Part shown: positions 22,926 to 34,446 of the stretch, one piece after another
Layout: each line of letters opens with the position of its first letter
Position numbering within the stretch: position 1 is the stretch's first letter
NCBI GenBank assembly: GCA_963989385.1
Contig: OZ022513.1
Coordinates: 21,517,928-21,581,927, forward strand
Reading direction: 5' to 3'
DNA: 64,000 bases
Source: Ctena decussata
Lineage: Eukaryota; Mollusca; Bivalvia; Lucinida; Lucinidae
Translations under genes and position numbers: made by a program
Notes under the pieces: model-generated
What the model saw: only the letters and a program-made list of their open reading frames with translations
What the model was told of the DNA's origin: nothing
Database searches by the model: none

Positions 22926-23340
22926 AATTTGTTCTAGAACTAACATAAAGTTCTTGGATGTTCAAGAACTTTTGTTGACCCTTTAGAACTGTTCTTGAAC
23001 TGATAAAACAGTTCTTGAACTGTGGTTCTGGAACCCGAATAGTTTTTGAACACTGGTTCTAAAACTATGAGATCTGAAGAACATTTATTCTAGAACTAAA
23101 CCAGTTCTTGAACTCATCTGCAAGTTCTAGAACTGTTGGCCAACATTCAAATGGTTCTTGAACAGTTGTCACAAAATCACAAAAGTGAAAGAACAAAAAT
23201 TTTAGAACTACCATAGTTTTTTAACTGAATTGTGGGTTCTAGAACTGTTGTCCTATTATAAAAATTTAAAATTAATGTTCAGTCTTCAACACCTGACTGG
23301 AAGCTCTGAAAAACCTGGTTCTAGAACCGTACTAGAAATG
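22926..23340. repeat. Palindromic-core array, GTTCTAGAAC (left)
   Basis: About twenty GTTCTAGAAC or GTTCTTGAAC cores in both orientations, spaced 15-45 bases. A second cluster of the same motif lies at 23880-23968, so the two may bound one element of about 1 kb (22920-23970). Confidence 0.8.
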
Positions 23341-23595
23341 AAGTTAAAGTAGCCTCCCTTTAAATTTAAGTACAAAATTCTAGTTACATGTATTTGAATT
23401 AATTACTTCCAAACAATTAATTACTCAAAATATCTAAATAGACAAGAAAAAAATAAACACCATCTAGGTTTCCACCTTAATACATAACTTACAATTTGGC
23501 AATTTTAATTATAATTTGACAACAACACTTTGAATACCCATTAGTTATGATTTTTCAGAATATTATATACAAAATACAACAGGACATTACCAAAA

Positions 23596-23695
23596 TTGGA
23601 TGGACACACGGCGCCAAGTGTGTGCAACTATGGTTACGTACCGTTGAGCGTCTTGGGTAACGTGGATAAGAGAATTGAACTGAACTGAACTGAAC
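23596..23695 (+). mobile_element. Short retroposon end with AACTG tail, copy 1
   Basis: Almost identical to 49687-49782. It runs GGACACACGGCGCCAAGTGT, then CAACTATGGTTACGTACCG, then a GAATTGAACTGAACTGAAC tail. The pentamer tail suggests the 3' end of a truncated LINE or a SINE. The first half holds a hairpin (ACACACGGCGCCAAGTGTGT). Confidence 0.7.
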
Positions 23696-23879
23696 AATAT
23701 CAAAACAATATAGTTTGTTTATATGGGATCTGCCTGTAAGGCAGAAGGCCTAGAGACATTCTGTCTATCATTATAGATTGACACTCTTGGCATACTATGT
23801 CATAAAATATAAATGACATGCATTGAGAACGGGATGACTATGCATTCAGTTTGGTTCCCCTGTGGAGGAATTCAAGAAA

Positions 23880-23968
23880 TCTTTCTAGAACAGTTCTTGA
23901 ACTAGTTCTAGAATTGTTCTTGAACATTAAATGGCCGTTCTAGAACTTGAAGTTCAAGAACCTGTGAA
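23880..23968. repeat. Palindromic-core array, GTTCTAGAAC (right)
   Basis: A dense cluster of CTAGAACAGTTCTTGAACTA-type units ends in AGTTCAAGAACCTGTG, in mirror arrangement to the cluster beginning near 22926. Confidence 0.75.
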
Positions 23969-23969
23969 A

Positions 23970-24744
23970 AATTGTTCAATATAAAAGATGATAACAGATA
24001 TTTCTAGACTAATATGCACAGTGGAAGGAAAGTAAATGACGATTATTTGAGCGTATGTGTATTCCGATTGGAAGAGTACTTCAGTCGAGGTCGTCCACCT
24101 AGCTGATGAAGTAACAGAAATATCTCAGTATTTTCCTAGTGAACATCGTTACAAGATTTGAACAACAATGTTATCTCCATATTCAATCGATCTTGATAAC
24201 GCTAAATTATTAATGATCAAAAATAATAATTCAGTCCATGAAAGATGAATTTAATTGTTGAATTTTGAGCTCGCATAACAAAATTTAAGCCGTGACCTAG
24301 ACATTCGAGACATCACCGTATCAAAACGAAAGAACGAATCTGAATACAAAATTCGATACATAAGACTGTACACTCTTGATTCTCACTAGCTTTAACTATG
24401 TTTAGTTCGTGAATTTATTGAAATTCAAACAGATTTCTCTGCCTAAAAAAACGAAACCCAAGGATTTGTCAATGTAAGCGGAAGTAAATGTCACCAATAC
24501 TGCGGTTTGAGCTAAGTCCTCGAGGATAATCCAGACAGTTACATTATTTTTTCTTTTGTTTAATATATTATTAGAAAAGAATACCTAATATTGTATTTAT
24601 ATTTACAGGCGCAGTTACTATATTGTACCGTTTGAAACAAGAGTAAAAGCTCTTTCATTATGAAACTATAAGTTGCAATCCACCCACACTTGGTTCAAAA
24701 CTTCATTATTTACAGGATGGGGTACAAGGTAAATATTATATAAA
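23970..24744. other. No recognised feature
   Basis: AT-rich, with no TIR, tandem unit or credible reading frame. Confidence 0.5.
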
Positions 24745-24956
24745 GGTCTCATCTGGCCAAACTAGCTACACTTTTGACTCATCCTGATGTTGAAAGAGTT
24801 GTTTTGAGGTATATTGGTGAGTTCAGAGACAGACTCACTTAACACCGGCATAACACCTATGAACACCGGTCTGATTCCTACCTGCTTAAAGATGCATTCT
24901 GCACTACCCAGAAACTTATCGATGAATACCGGTCTGTTCAGACACACTCACCGCTA
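24745..24956. repeat. 63-bp minisatellite, left segment
   Basis: Units resemble GATGAACACCGGTCTGATTC, then CTACCTGCT, then CAGACACACTCACCGC. The same family fills 26640-27950 and 34447-35770. This segment ends where the AAACCAGGTTT array begins. Confidence 0.75.
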
Positions 24957-25985
24957 TGGCAAGCCAAATGCACACTAATTAGAAAAACCTGGTTTATCAG
25001 AGAAAAACCTGGTTTTGCGATTTGATAAACCAGGTTTTTCTCAGATAAACCAGGTTTTTCTCTGATAAACCAGGTTTTTCTTTTGTTAAACCAGGTTTTT
25101 CTCTGATAAATCAAGTTTTTCTCTGATAAACCTGGTTTTTCTCCGAAACTTGTGATAGCAAGAGATAAACCTGGTTTTTCTCGAAAAAACAGGTTTAACA
25201 GTGAAAAACTTGGTTTTCCTTTTGTAAAACCAGGTTTTTCTTAGATAAACCAGGTTTTTCTCTTGATATCCTAGGTTTTCATTTCTAATGTGTCTTTTCG
25301 GCTGAAAAACCTGGTTTAACAGAGAAAAACCTGGTATATCGAGAGAATACCTAGGTTTTCTCTTGAAAACCTAGGTTTTCTCAGATAAACCAGGTTTTTC
25401 TCAGATAAACCAGGTTTTTCTCTACAGATTTGAAAAACCTGGTATATCGACAGAAAACCTAGGTTTTCTCTTGAAAACCTAGGTTTTCTCTTGATAAACC
25501 AGGTTTTTCGTAGAAAAACCAGGTTTTTCTCTCATAAACCTGGTTTTTCATAGTGCAGAGGCAAGCCAAATGCACACTAATTCAGAGATAAACCAGGTAT
25601 TTCATATAAGTGTGAAAAGCGCAAAACCTAATATATCTGGAGAAAAACCTGGTTTATCTCTAGTCATATGACTTGTAATCACAAGTTTCTGTCAATTTCA
25701 TTGGCTGTTGAGGAAAAACAGGTTTTTTATACATCTAGCTTGAGAAAAACCTAGTTTATCTCTTTTATCATGTGGTTTGTTATCACAGGTTTCTCTCATT
25801 TCATTGGCTCTGAGAAAAACCAGGTTTTTCTCTGCGGGTCCCACGTGATTAGGTATCGCAAGTTTCTCGCAATTTGATTGGATAGCGCGGATTCTGCAAA
25901 ACCATGTTTTTTGATTTCTGATTGGACGACGATTAATATAACAAAAATGTGATGAATCATTTGAGAATCACTGTCCAGCATTCCT
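24957..25985. repeat. Palindromic-core array, AAACCAGGTTT (left block)
   Basis: It begins TATGGCAAGCCAAATGCACA and CTAATTAG. About 35 units of AGAAAAACCAGGTTTTTCT or its complement follow, spaced about 18-25 bases. A second GCAAGCCAAATGCACACTAA lies at 25562. Beyond it are looser units mixed with CACGTGA, ATCGCAAGTTTC and TTTGATTGGA. The same order, inverted, occupies 33425-34446. Confidence 0.85.
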
Positions 25986-26069
25986 TAATTGGCGCACTCG
26001 ATTTTAAAATCGACGGTCCCGTCTCGCATGTCAAAATGGGATATAGATAATGATAATCGGCTTAAATTT

Positions 26070-26434
26070 GGTTACTAGAAATACCGGAATATACAAAATT
26101 ACGGGAATATACCAAACTACTTCGGAATACACCAATATACACATCGTTATTTACCAAAATACATTTTGATATAAGAATTTACTAATACTATCCAAAACTG
26201 TTGTTGTTTAGCAAATACTGCATGTACAGTACGTGCTGGCAAGTGAATGACCAAAAAGAGCAATCTGCGCGGTTATCCGCTAGTCTATTTATTCTCACTT
26301 CCGATCCAAACATAGCCAACTCTGAGATGGAAATAGTTCTTATTTTACCTCTTCTGGCAATATTAAAGTTTATTTTGATAATAAAAATGTATGTTTCAGT
26401 GTATTCCGGTTGTATTCCGGTATTTCTAGTAACC
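26070..26434. mobile_element. TIR element, 365 bp
   Basis: A perfect 22-bp inverted repeat starts GGTTACTAGAAATACCGG (26070-26091) and returns at 26413-26434. The right side continues AACCCTG, so a complete terminus may be CAGGGTTACTAG, a hAT-like end. The left tip has diverged. I found no convincing target duplication and no coding capacity. Confidence 0.75.
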
Positions 26435-26550
26435 CTGTTTAGAAATTTACTCCTCCGACTAGTGTTGAACCGTACTTGTAAGGCTGAACAGTGATACAGG
26501 TTACTGGGCTGAGACTTTGATAACAGGGTTAACATCCTATTTCAACAACC

Positions 26551-27950
26551 AAAAAAAAAAAAAAATAATAAATAAATAAATTCCAGTCCTGCCGTCACTA
26601 CCATGGCAACCCATGAATACCTTCTTAAAAGATTCAACTGGTCTGAATCCTGCCTGCTTTCGTGGAACACCAGTCTAACCTGGTCAAACACACTCTCCGA
26701 ACTACTTGGAAACTTGTTGATGAACACCGGCCTAATACCTTCCTGCTGAGACACCCTCATCCCACAACCTAGAATCTGTCAGTGAACACTGGTCTAATAC
26801 TTGCCTACTCAGACACACTCCCAGCACTACTTAGAAACTTGTTGATGAACACTGGCCTTATACCTACCTGCTGACACATCCTCATCCCACAACCTAGAAT
26901 CATACCGATGAACACCGGTCTAATACTTGCCTGCTCAGACAAACTCACTGCACTACTTAGAAACCTGTCAATTAACATCAGCCTGATTCCTACCTGTTAA
27001 CACACACACCACACTACCTAGAACATGTGGATGAACATCGGTCTGATTCCCACCTGCTAAGACACACCGCACTAGCTAGAAATATGTCGATGAACACCGG
27101 TCTGATACCTACCTGGTCAGACACACTCACCAGCATACTACCTAGATATATGTTGATGAACACCGGTCTAATACTTACCTGCTCAGACACACTCACTACA
27201 CTACTTGGAAACATGTCAATTAACATCGGCCTGATTCCTACCTGTTAACACACACACCACATTACCTAGAACATGTTGATGAACATCGGTCTGATTCCCA
27301 CCTGCTACGACATACTCACCGCACTAACTAGAAATATGTCGATGACATCTGATACCTACCTGGTCAGACTCACTCACCAGTAAACTACCTAGATATATGT
27401 TGAGGAACACCGGTTTAATACTTGCCTGCTCAGACACACTCACTGCACTACTTGGAAACATGTCAATTAAAATCAGCCTGATTCCTACCTGTTAACACAC
27501 ACATCACACTACCTAGAACATGTTGATGAACATCGGTCTGATTCCCACCTGCTAAGACACACCGCATTAGCTAGAAATATGTCAATGAACACCGGTCTGA
27601 TACCTACCTGGTCAGACTCACTCACCAGCATACTACTTAGATATATGTTGAGGAACACCGGTTTAATACTTGCCTCCTCTGACACACTCACTTGGAAACA
27701 TGTCAATTAACATTGGCCTGATTCCTACCTGTTAACACACACACCGCACTACCTAGAACATGTTGATGAACATCAGTCTGATTCCCACCTTCTAAGACAC
27801 ACTCACCGCACTACCTAGAAATATGTCGATGAACACCGATCTGATACCTACCTGGTCAGACAAACTCACTAGCGTACTACTGAGATATATGTTGATGAAC
27901 ATTGGTCTGATTCCTACTTGTTTTTGTACACTCCTTGAAGGAGTCCTTCA
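26551..27950. repeat. 63-bp minisatellite, central block
   Basis: After an A-run and AAATAAATAAATA come roughly 20 units of about 62-63 bases. The consensus reads AACATGTCGATGAACACCGG, TCTGATTCCTACCTGCTCAG, ACACACTCACCGCACTACCTA. All units here have one orientation. A higher-order pattern of three to four units repeats (compare about 26990-27240, 27240-27480 and 27480-27720). Confidence 0.85.
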
Positions 27951-30900
27951 TCCCTGATCTGAAAATCTCCATCAGACTTTGCTTTGCTAGTTCTGATGGA
28001 ACAAGCACCCTGTCCTGGCTGGGTCCAGGGCAGGTCTATGAGAATAATTATAAAAAAAAAAGAAGGGGAGCAAATTCTCAGGTGGGGAGCAAATTCATAT
28101 TCAATGAGGAGTAGGCGGTGGGGGGGAGGGGGGGGTAAATTGGGAATGATCTGGAATGTGATAGCCCCATTATTGTGGTCCTCATGTATAACTTAGGTTG
28201 CCTGAATTATATTGAATTACACCCTAAGGTCTCTAATATGACCATAGCTAAATTCTGTTGGAAGAAAGGTACTTGAGGTAGTAAATTCTTTTTGGGCCTA
28301 GAACAGTAGCATTTGTTCTAAACCTTATCTTGTTTTAGTTGGTTTCAAAATATATTAGATAATTTAAGTTTTAAGGGGTCTGGATATTCATGGTAAATAG
28401 GTTAGTGTTCCAATATTTTGGAAAATGGAGAGGGTTATTAAGCCAGATGCCCATAGCTGTTTTCTTATTGTGGATTGTTGGGAGGAAAGGGCTGTTTCTT
28501 TTGGCTGTCACAAGGCAGCAAAGGTGTTAAACCTTATAATGATTCAGTTAGTTTCCAGGGAAATAGGTCTGGGTGTGAGATTAAGGTGGCTGGATACACA
28601 TTAATTACCTACCTTTGGTTTAGAAATTTTTATTCATTGACCAAATGACTTTAAACAGTAATGACATTTAATGGCTTACAAGTGCCAGAGTCTTAAAACA
28701 TGAAAAAAGTCTGAAAATTAGGACAGCTAGAATAATTATAATTATCGTCTTTAAGTTGGAACATTTTAGCTTTACAATGCAGTGATGTATGTGTTAAAAG
28801 CATGCCTCCACCAGACTTCGCTGTGCTATTTCTGGTGGGACAAGCCCCCTGTCCTGGCTGGGTCCAGGGCAAGTATGTGAAAAAAAGAGCAAATTCTTTG
28901 TTGGGGAGCAAATTCTTAAATGGGGAGCAAATTCTTAAATGGGGAGCAAATTCCATTGTTAACTTATGCAATTTGCAGTGGTATAAGCAATTTGGGATTG
29001 CCTGGGACTCGTCAGGATGCTAGTTTTTAGGTGAGGTCTGGTTCTTTGGTAGGGGACAACCAAAAAAAAAAAAAAAAAAAAAAGAGGTGCAGAAAGAAAA
29101 ATCCCAGAAATAGATAAAGTTGCAGTCGGATCGCACCCAAATGGGCCTGTACGCAGTTCCGTATAAGTCACTTCCCATGCGCACAGCCCTCGCGGCCCAC
29201 TGCTGGCTTTAGCAGTACAGTTCGGGGTTTCTGGAGACACATGGCATGAGGGGCTCTCTTTGGGCCGATGTCATTATGTGTTCTGTCTTCCCCAAACTGC
29301 ACGCCTCCATCAGACTTCGCTTTGCTAGTTCTGGTGGAACAAGCCCCCTGTCTTGGCTGGGCCCAGGGCAGGTATATAAAAAAACAAGAAAAAAAGGGAG
29401 CAAATGGGGAGCAAATTCTTGGGTAGGGAGCAAGTTCCGTTCTTTGCTAATGCCATGGGCTGTGGGGGGCATGGGATAGTTGATGATCCAGATTATAACC
29501 ATCTTCGTCCCCGCGGCCATAACCTGTAACTGAGTTTGCCTGAAATTGTGGAATCTGCCTATGCCTGTTGGTCACAATGATGACCGTAGCTAAATTTTGT
29601 TTCTGGAGATGTAGGTAAGGTCAAGATCCCATTTAGGGCATAAATCATTGGCGTTTGGTCTAAACCTTATTTTGGTTTAGTTGTTTCCAAAAAATATTAC
29701 AAATTTAGAGTTTTATGAGTTTGTCTGGTCCTGGGAGTTTTGGTAGTGTTCCAATCTTTAGGGAAATGAAGGTTTTAATGAGACAGCAGGTGTACAGTAG
29801 CTGTTTCTTCGCTGCTAGTTGTTGGGGGGAGAGGGGGGTTTCTTTTCGATATTTCTAGGGTGAAAAAGTGTCGAACCTTATAATGGTTCAGTCCATTTCC
29901 AGGATACCAAGCCTGTTTGTAAATTTAAGGGGGGTTGGGGAGCTTATTATTTTTGGGTTGAAGTGGGGATGATTATTGATGAACAACAGGACCGTAGCTT
30001 ATTTCTTATTGTGAATTGTTGGGAAGGGAGGGCAATTTTTTCCTGATGTTTCTAGAAGGCAAATGTGTTGAACCTTATAATGGTTCTATTATTTTCCAGG
30101 TGACTAGGCTTGGTTACGAGATTAAGGTGATTGGATACACCTTAATTTTAGTTATTTTCTTCATACAGAGGTTATTTGTACGACTGGGGGGCTAGTGTGT
30201 TGAACTTTATAATGGTTCAGTTATTTTCCCGGTGACCAGACTTGTATGTGGAATTAAGGAGGTTGGATACACCTTAGCAGCAAGGGCCCGAGGTAAAGAA
30301 ATTTCGGGGGCGAAATTTCAGGCTGATCTAAGTCTTCGCTGGGCGCACAACCCCTTTGTTGGTTTTCTCGCGTCGCGGCTAATATCATGCTGAACACACC
30401 CAGATAAAATTTAATCACATTAGACAGGGAGGCATATGAAAACAGACCCTGTTTTAAATAATTAAAAATGGAAGTTTGGATTTAGCACTCAATAATGTAG
30501 ATGGAAAGGCTGACAGTGTAAAACCTGCTGCTTTATGGGCAATCTGATCTGGGTCTGCACTATTTTCTGACCCATCTGTCCCAAATAGTTTAATATTTTA
30601 TTGAATTATTTTATCTTTTTACTGTTGAAATTTCATAAAATCTGGCTTTCAATTATTCAGGCCAGTGTTTCTGGAAAATGTACTTTATGCTGCTTCTAGT
30701 GGGTGTCCAAATTCTTGGTTAGAATTTTCATGAAGGACTACTTTAACATTAACTATTATTTACTGATGGAGTGAAGTGGGCAGTAGGTAGGGTGTGGGGG
30801 GGGGGGGGAGGTTAGGGGTGGTCTGAGGTGTGATTGTCCCATATTTTTGTGGTCTTCAAGTGTAACTGAGGTTGCGTGGGTTATATAGAATTAGGCTCTA

Positions 30901-31560
30901 TGGTCTACGAGAGGACCGTAGCTGAATTCTGTTGGGAGGAAGATAGTTGGGGTAGGAAATTCTTTTAGGGCCTAGAACTGTAGTTTTTGTTCTATAACTT
31001 ATCTTGGTTTAGTTGGTTACAACATATATTACATGATTTAGTTTTAAGGAGTCAGTATATTCATGGGAATTTGTTAACATTTCCAATATTTTGGGAAATG
31101 GGGATATGACCATAGCTAAATTCTTTTGGAAGGGAGGTAGGTGGGTTAGGAAATTCTTTTGGGGCCTAGAACTGTAACATTTGTTCTAAACCTAATCTTA
31201 GTTTAGTTGGTTCCAAAATATATTACATAATTTAAGTTTTAAGGGTCTGTATGTTCATGGGAAATTTGCTTATGATCCAATGTTTTGGAAAATGGAGAAT
31301 ATTATTAGTGAACAAGATGTCTGTAGCTGATTTCTTATAGTGGATTGCTGGGAGGGAAGGGCAGTTCTTTTGGCTGTTTCTATGGAGCAAATGTGTTGAA
31401 CCTTATAATGGTTCAGTTGGTTTCCAGGGAAATAAGTCTGGCAGTGAGTTTAAGGTGGTTGGATACACATTAATTTTAACCCTTGTCAGTAGACATAGAT
31501 TATTGACACAACCAGAGAGAAAGCTTAATTTGTGGTCATGTAGATAGGATTTAGGGCTTT
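27951..31560. repeat. Block of GGGGAGCAAATTC repeats
   Basis: Three copies of a segment with GACTTCGCTTTGCTAGTTCT, GGGTCCAGGGCAGG and GGGGAGCAAATTC lie at about 27970-28100, 28805-28950 and 29308-29435. Longer companion segments recur at about 28240-28610, 29590-30280, 30900-31080 and 31090-31480. They share GACCATAGCTAAATTCTGTTGG, here shortened in places, AACCTTATAATGGTTCAGTT and GGTGGTTGGATACAC. G-runs lie near 28120 and 30796. A partial MITE is at 30315-30385. I do not recognise the family. Confidence 0.6.
30315..30385. mobile_element. Partial MITE (GATCAGACTGGGCGG family)
   Basis: Only the right end remains: CAGGCTGATCTAAGTCTTCG, then CTGGGCGCACAACCCCTTTG, then GTCGCGGCTAA. Confidence 0.65.
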
Positions 31561-31849
31561 TACTAGGTTGGGCATTTTGTCACAAGTGTTGTACTTAACA
31601 GGGATTGGGTTTGGGTTCAGGGATTTTGGGAAAGGGGGTGGGTAGGTGATTAGCAACAAATGGCTCAAATTAGGTAAAATTTTGGGGATTTTTTTTTCCT
31701 TTATAGTATTGTCCAGACTCTATATCCTGGCAGTGATATTGCTTTTGTCCAGATATTCGAGGACAGCCTTCTGTATTGTATTTGCATGTTTTTTTGGCGG
31801 AGACGGAAGCAATCTCAGGTCTATTGTGTGAAAGCCTAACTTGAATATG

Positions 31850-32735
31850 GTGTATTCTCGGTCTCACCAGTGATTGGTCCATGGGCCTCACAGTCAAAGA
31901 AGCTATGGTCGAGATTGTCTGTGTCATTGTAGTGGGGGCATAGGCTGGACTGGTTGGAATAATGGTGACAGCCCAGCTCGCAGTATCCTATAGTCTTAAT
32001 CGGGAATAGACTATGTCGAGACGTCTTGGGATTATGTAAGTTGCATTGAGTTTTTATCATTGGTTGGACAAAATAAATCGTCTGACCCTTATTACTATTG
32101 GTCCCTTGGGATTGTCATTTTTCAATTATTGCATCATTGAAAAATGGGGGATAGACTTCCATTTTTGAGGGTTTAGTAAGTGCCAATGGTCATAGATACA
32201 TAGTTACTTTATATATATATAGGCCAACAAGATTAGAGTAGCAGTTTTGGCACTGTAGACCGAATAGGAGTAGACGTTTTGGGAGTTGAGGCTTAGGGAG
32301 TAGACGTTTAGGGAGTAGACATTTTGGGAGTAGAAGTTTTGTAAGTAGATGTTATGGCACAGCCCTTAATGTCCTCGTGGCAATACATAGGGCTTTAATT
32401 TGAATAAGATCCAGCTTTGAGAGTAGATGTCCAGATGCAGAGTTATAAGCTTATAACCCTAATTTTGCTGAGAACCAGTGTCTATAGGATTTTCTTGTCT
32501 GCTCTATCATTAGGGTACCTGATACCAGTCTCATGAGGTTCAGGTCCTTATTTTATTTTTCTGTCAAGTTTTTATATGCTGACTCCTTGTTACTTTGCTG
32601 TCTAAGATCATATCCAGGAATGTGACAGGTGGAACTGTCCCAGACTCCATGGGTCATGAGCATTAAAGTCTCCAAAATAGATATAGCTTTCTGTCTGAAT
32701 CTACCTGACCAAATTCTCATGATCTGACTTTAACT
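31850..32735 (-). pseudogene. Eroded non-LTR retrotransposon (APE, RT end, C-terminal zinc-like motif)
   Basis: On the minus strand, order is preserved with large deletions. Near 32695-32610 the translation gives YIYFGDFNAHDPW, the APE endonuclease GDFNAH motif. Near 32430-32340 it gives KLDLIQIKALCIATRT, preceded by a Tyr-x-Ser-Ala-Ser-like stretch, typical of the end of the RT region of I- or Jockey-like LINEs. Near 31990-31900 it gives CELGCHH...LCPHY...LDHSFFDCEAH, resembling the Cys/His motif at the C-terminus of such proteins. Stops and frame changes separate the pieces and the central RT is absent. A 20-bp-type minisatellite lies inside. The family call is by motif only. Confidence 0.65.
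32270..32350. repeat. GGGAGTAGACGTTTT minisatellite
   Basis: Four to five units of roughly 15-20 bases, GGGAGTAGACGTTTTG and variants, expanded within the LINE relic. Confidence 0.7.
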
Positions 32736-32769
32736 GTTTTCTCAATAAATATAAAGGTATTAGTTTTGA

Positions 32770-33424
32770 TGGTTAATTGTTTTAGCCTCCAGAGTTGAGG
32801 CCATATTTGATTTTCAGTTGTTTACAGTGCTGATTTGAGTAGAATGAGGACATGATTTGGAAAGAATAGCTCTGTTATCAGCAAACTGAGAAAAGAAATT
32901 GGGGACTTTAAATACTACTGTCTTTGTGATATAATTAAGTGTGACAGCTTTTGGCAGTATAATATTCAAATAATGCATTTATTTGTCAACAATAAACAAG
33001 CAGTAACTTGTTTCGGTAGGTCCAGTTTGACTCGGCCATGTGTAGTTATTTCGGTGCCTTTTGGTCAGTATATTATACTATAGTAAACAATGGAACGACC
33101 TTGATCCGAATATTTATCACTGAGATGCGGTTAAAACAATGAAACAAAAGCAAGAGAAACATTGAAAGGAAGTTCAGATTTTTAAGCTAAAATACATCAT
33201 TGTACGTGTATTTTATCCGCGGAAGATAAAAGAGAAGTACCGCGGGTGAACTTTCCGTTCACTTTCCTTTTCAAATGCGTGAGCGACTTTCTCATGTTTA
33301 CACTGTTACTTAGCATCTTTAAACCCGTCTTAAAACCAACTGCATAATAATACATACAAAAGACTTTAATGTTTAGTTAAAAGTGCCTAAAACACGATAG
33401 TGTGAGTTGTAATGTGCTATACCA
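32770..33424. other. No recognised feature
   Basis: AT-rich. Short inverted matches such as CCGCGGAAGATAAAAG and GTACCGCGGG occur near 33218-33246, but I see no element boundary or gene. Confidence 0.5.
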
Positions 33425-34446
33425 CTGTAGCCAATCAGACGGAGAAAAACCAGGTATAACAAAACTGCTAGCGTCCAATCAGATTTCTGGAAACTTGCGA
33501 TATCAAGTCACGTGACTAGAGAGAAAAACCAGGTTTTTCTCAAAACCTGTGCTATCACAAGTTTATGAAAACCTATGATATCTTAAGTTTTAGAGGTCCT
33601 CCAATCAAATTTCGAAAAACTAGGTATATCTTGTCACGTGACTATAGAGAAAAACCTGGTTTTTCTCGAAACTTGTGCTATCACAAGTTTCCGAAAACCT
33701 GTGATATCACTAGTTTTGGAGAACTACCAATCATATTTTGAGAAACTTGTGATACCTGGTCATGTGACAAGAAAGAAAAACCTGGTTTTTCTCAAAACTT
33801 GTTATCACAGAGAAAAACCTAGTTTTTCTAATAATATGCATTCGATAAAGCACTAACCTAAAGAATTAGTGTGCATTCGGCTTGCCGCCTAAAACTGCAT
33901 TAGCAAAGACCATTGTTAAACCTGGTTTATCAAAACTAACTTGTGATAACACAAGTTTTTTTGTTAAACCAGGTTTTTCTCTCGATAAACCAGGTTTTTC
34001 TCAGATAAACCAGGTTTTTCTCTGATAAACCTGGTTTTTCTCTGATAAACCTGGTTTGTCTTTTGATATCATAGGTTTCTCAGAAAAACGAGGTTTTTCT
34101 ACGCAAAACCTGGTTTTTCAAAGAAAACCTAGGTTTTCTAGAGCTATACTAGGTTTTATAGAAAAACCTGGTTTATCAAAAGAAAAACCTGGTTTATCAG
34201 AGAAAAACTAGGTATATCATAGAAAAACCAGGTTTTTCTGTTGAAATACCAGGTTTTGCAAAGAAAAACCTGGTTTTTCAGAGAAAAACCTGGTTTATCT
34301 AAGAAACCTATGATATCAAGAGAAAAACCTGGTTTATCAGAGAAAAACCTGGTTTATCTGAGAAAAACCTGGTTTATCAAATCGCAAAACCAGGTTTTTC
34401 TCTGAAAAACCAGGTTTTTCTAATTAGTGTGCATTTAGCTTGCCAT
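33425..34446. repeat. Palindromic-core array, AAACCAGGTTT (right, mirrored block)
   Basis: The mirror image of 24957-25985. It opens with loose units mixed with CCAATCAGATTTC, ACTTGCGATATCA and GTCACGTGAC. The spacer AATTAGTGTGCATTCGGCTTG follows at about 33866, here with one change from the other copies. Then comes the dense AGAAAAACCTGGTTTATC array, and CTAATTAGTGTGCATTTAGC and TTGCCATA close it at 34446. The outer tip is the inverted repeat of the left block's tip, with one mismatch over nearly 40 bases. Confidence 0.85.

Noticed and set aside
24100..24130. CTGATGAAGTAACAGAAATA as a hammerhead core
   Set aside because: No stem II pairing and no GAAAC at the needed distance.
24957..25560. 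CRISPR-like array
   Set aside because: Units are near-palindromic, of variable spacing and in both orientations with no unique spacers of uniform size. The sequence is eukaryotic and there are no cas genes.
26551..27950. Frames such as the 70- and 73-residue reading frames in the 63-bp array
   Set aside because: 63 is a multiple of three, so frames stay open through the tandem repeat by chance. No conserved protein signal.
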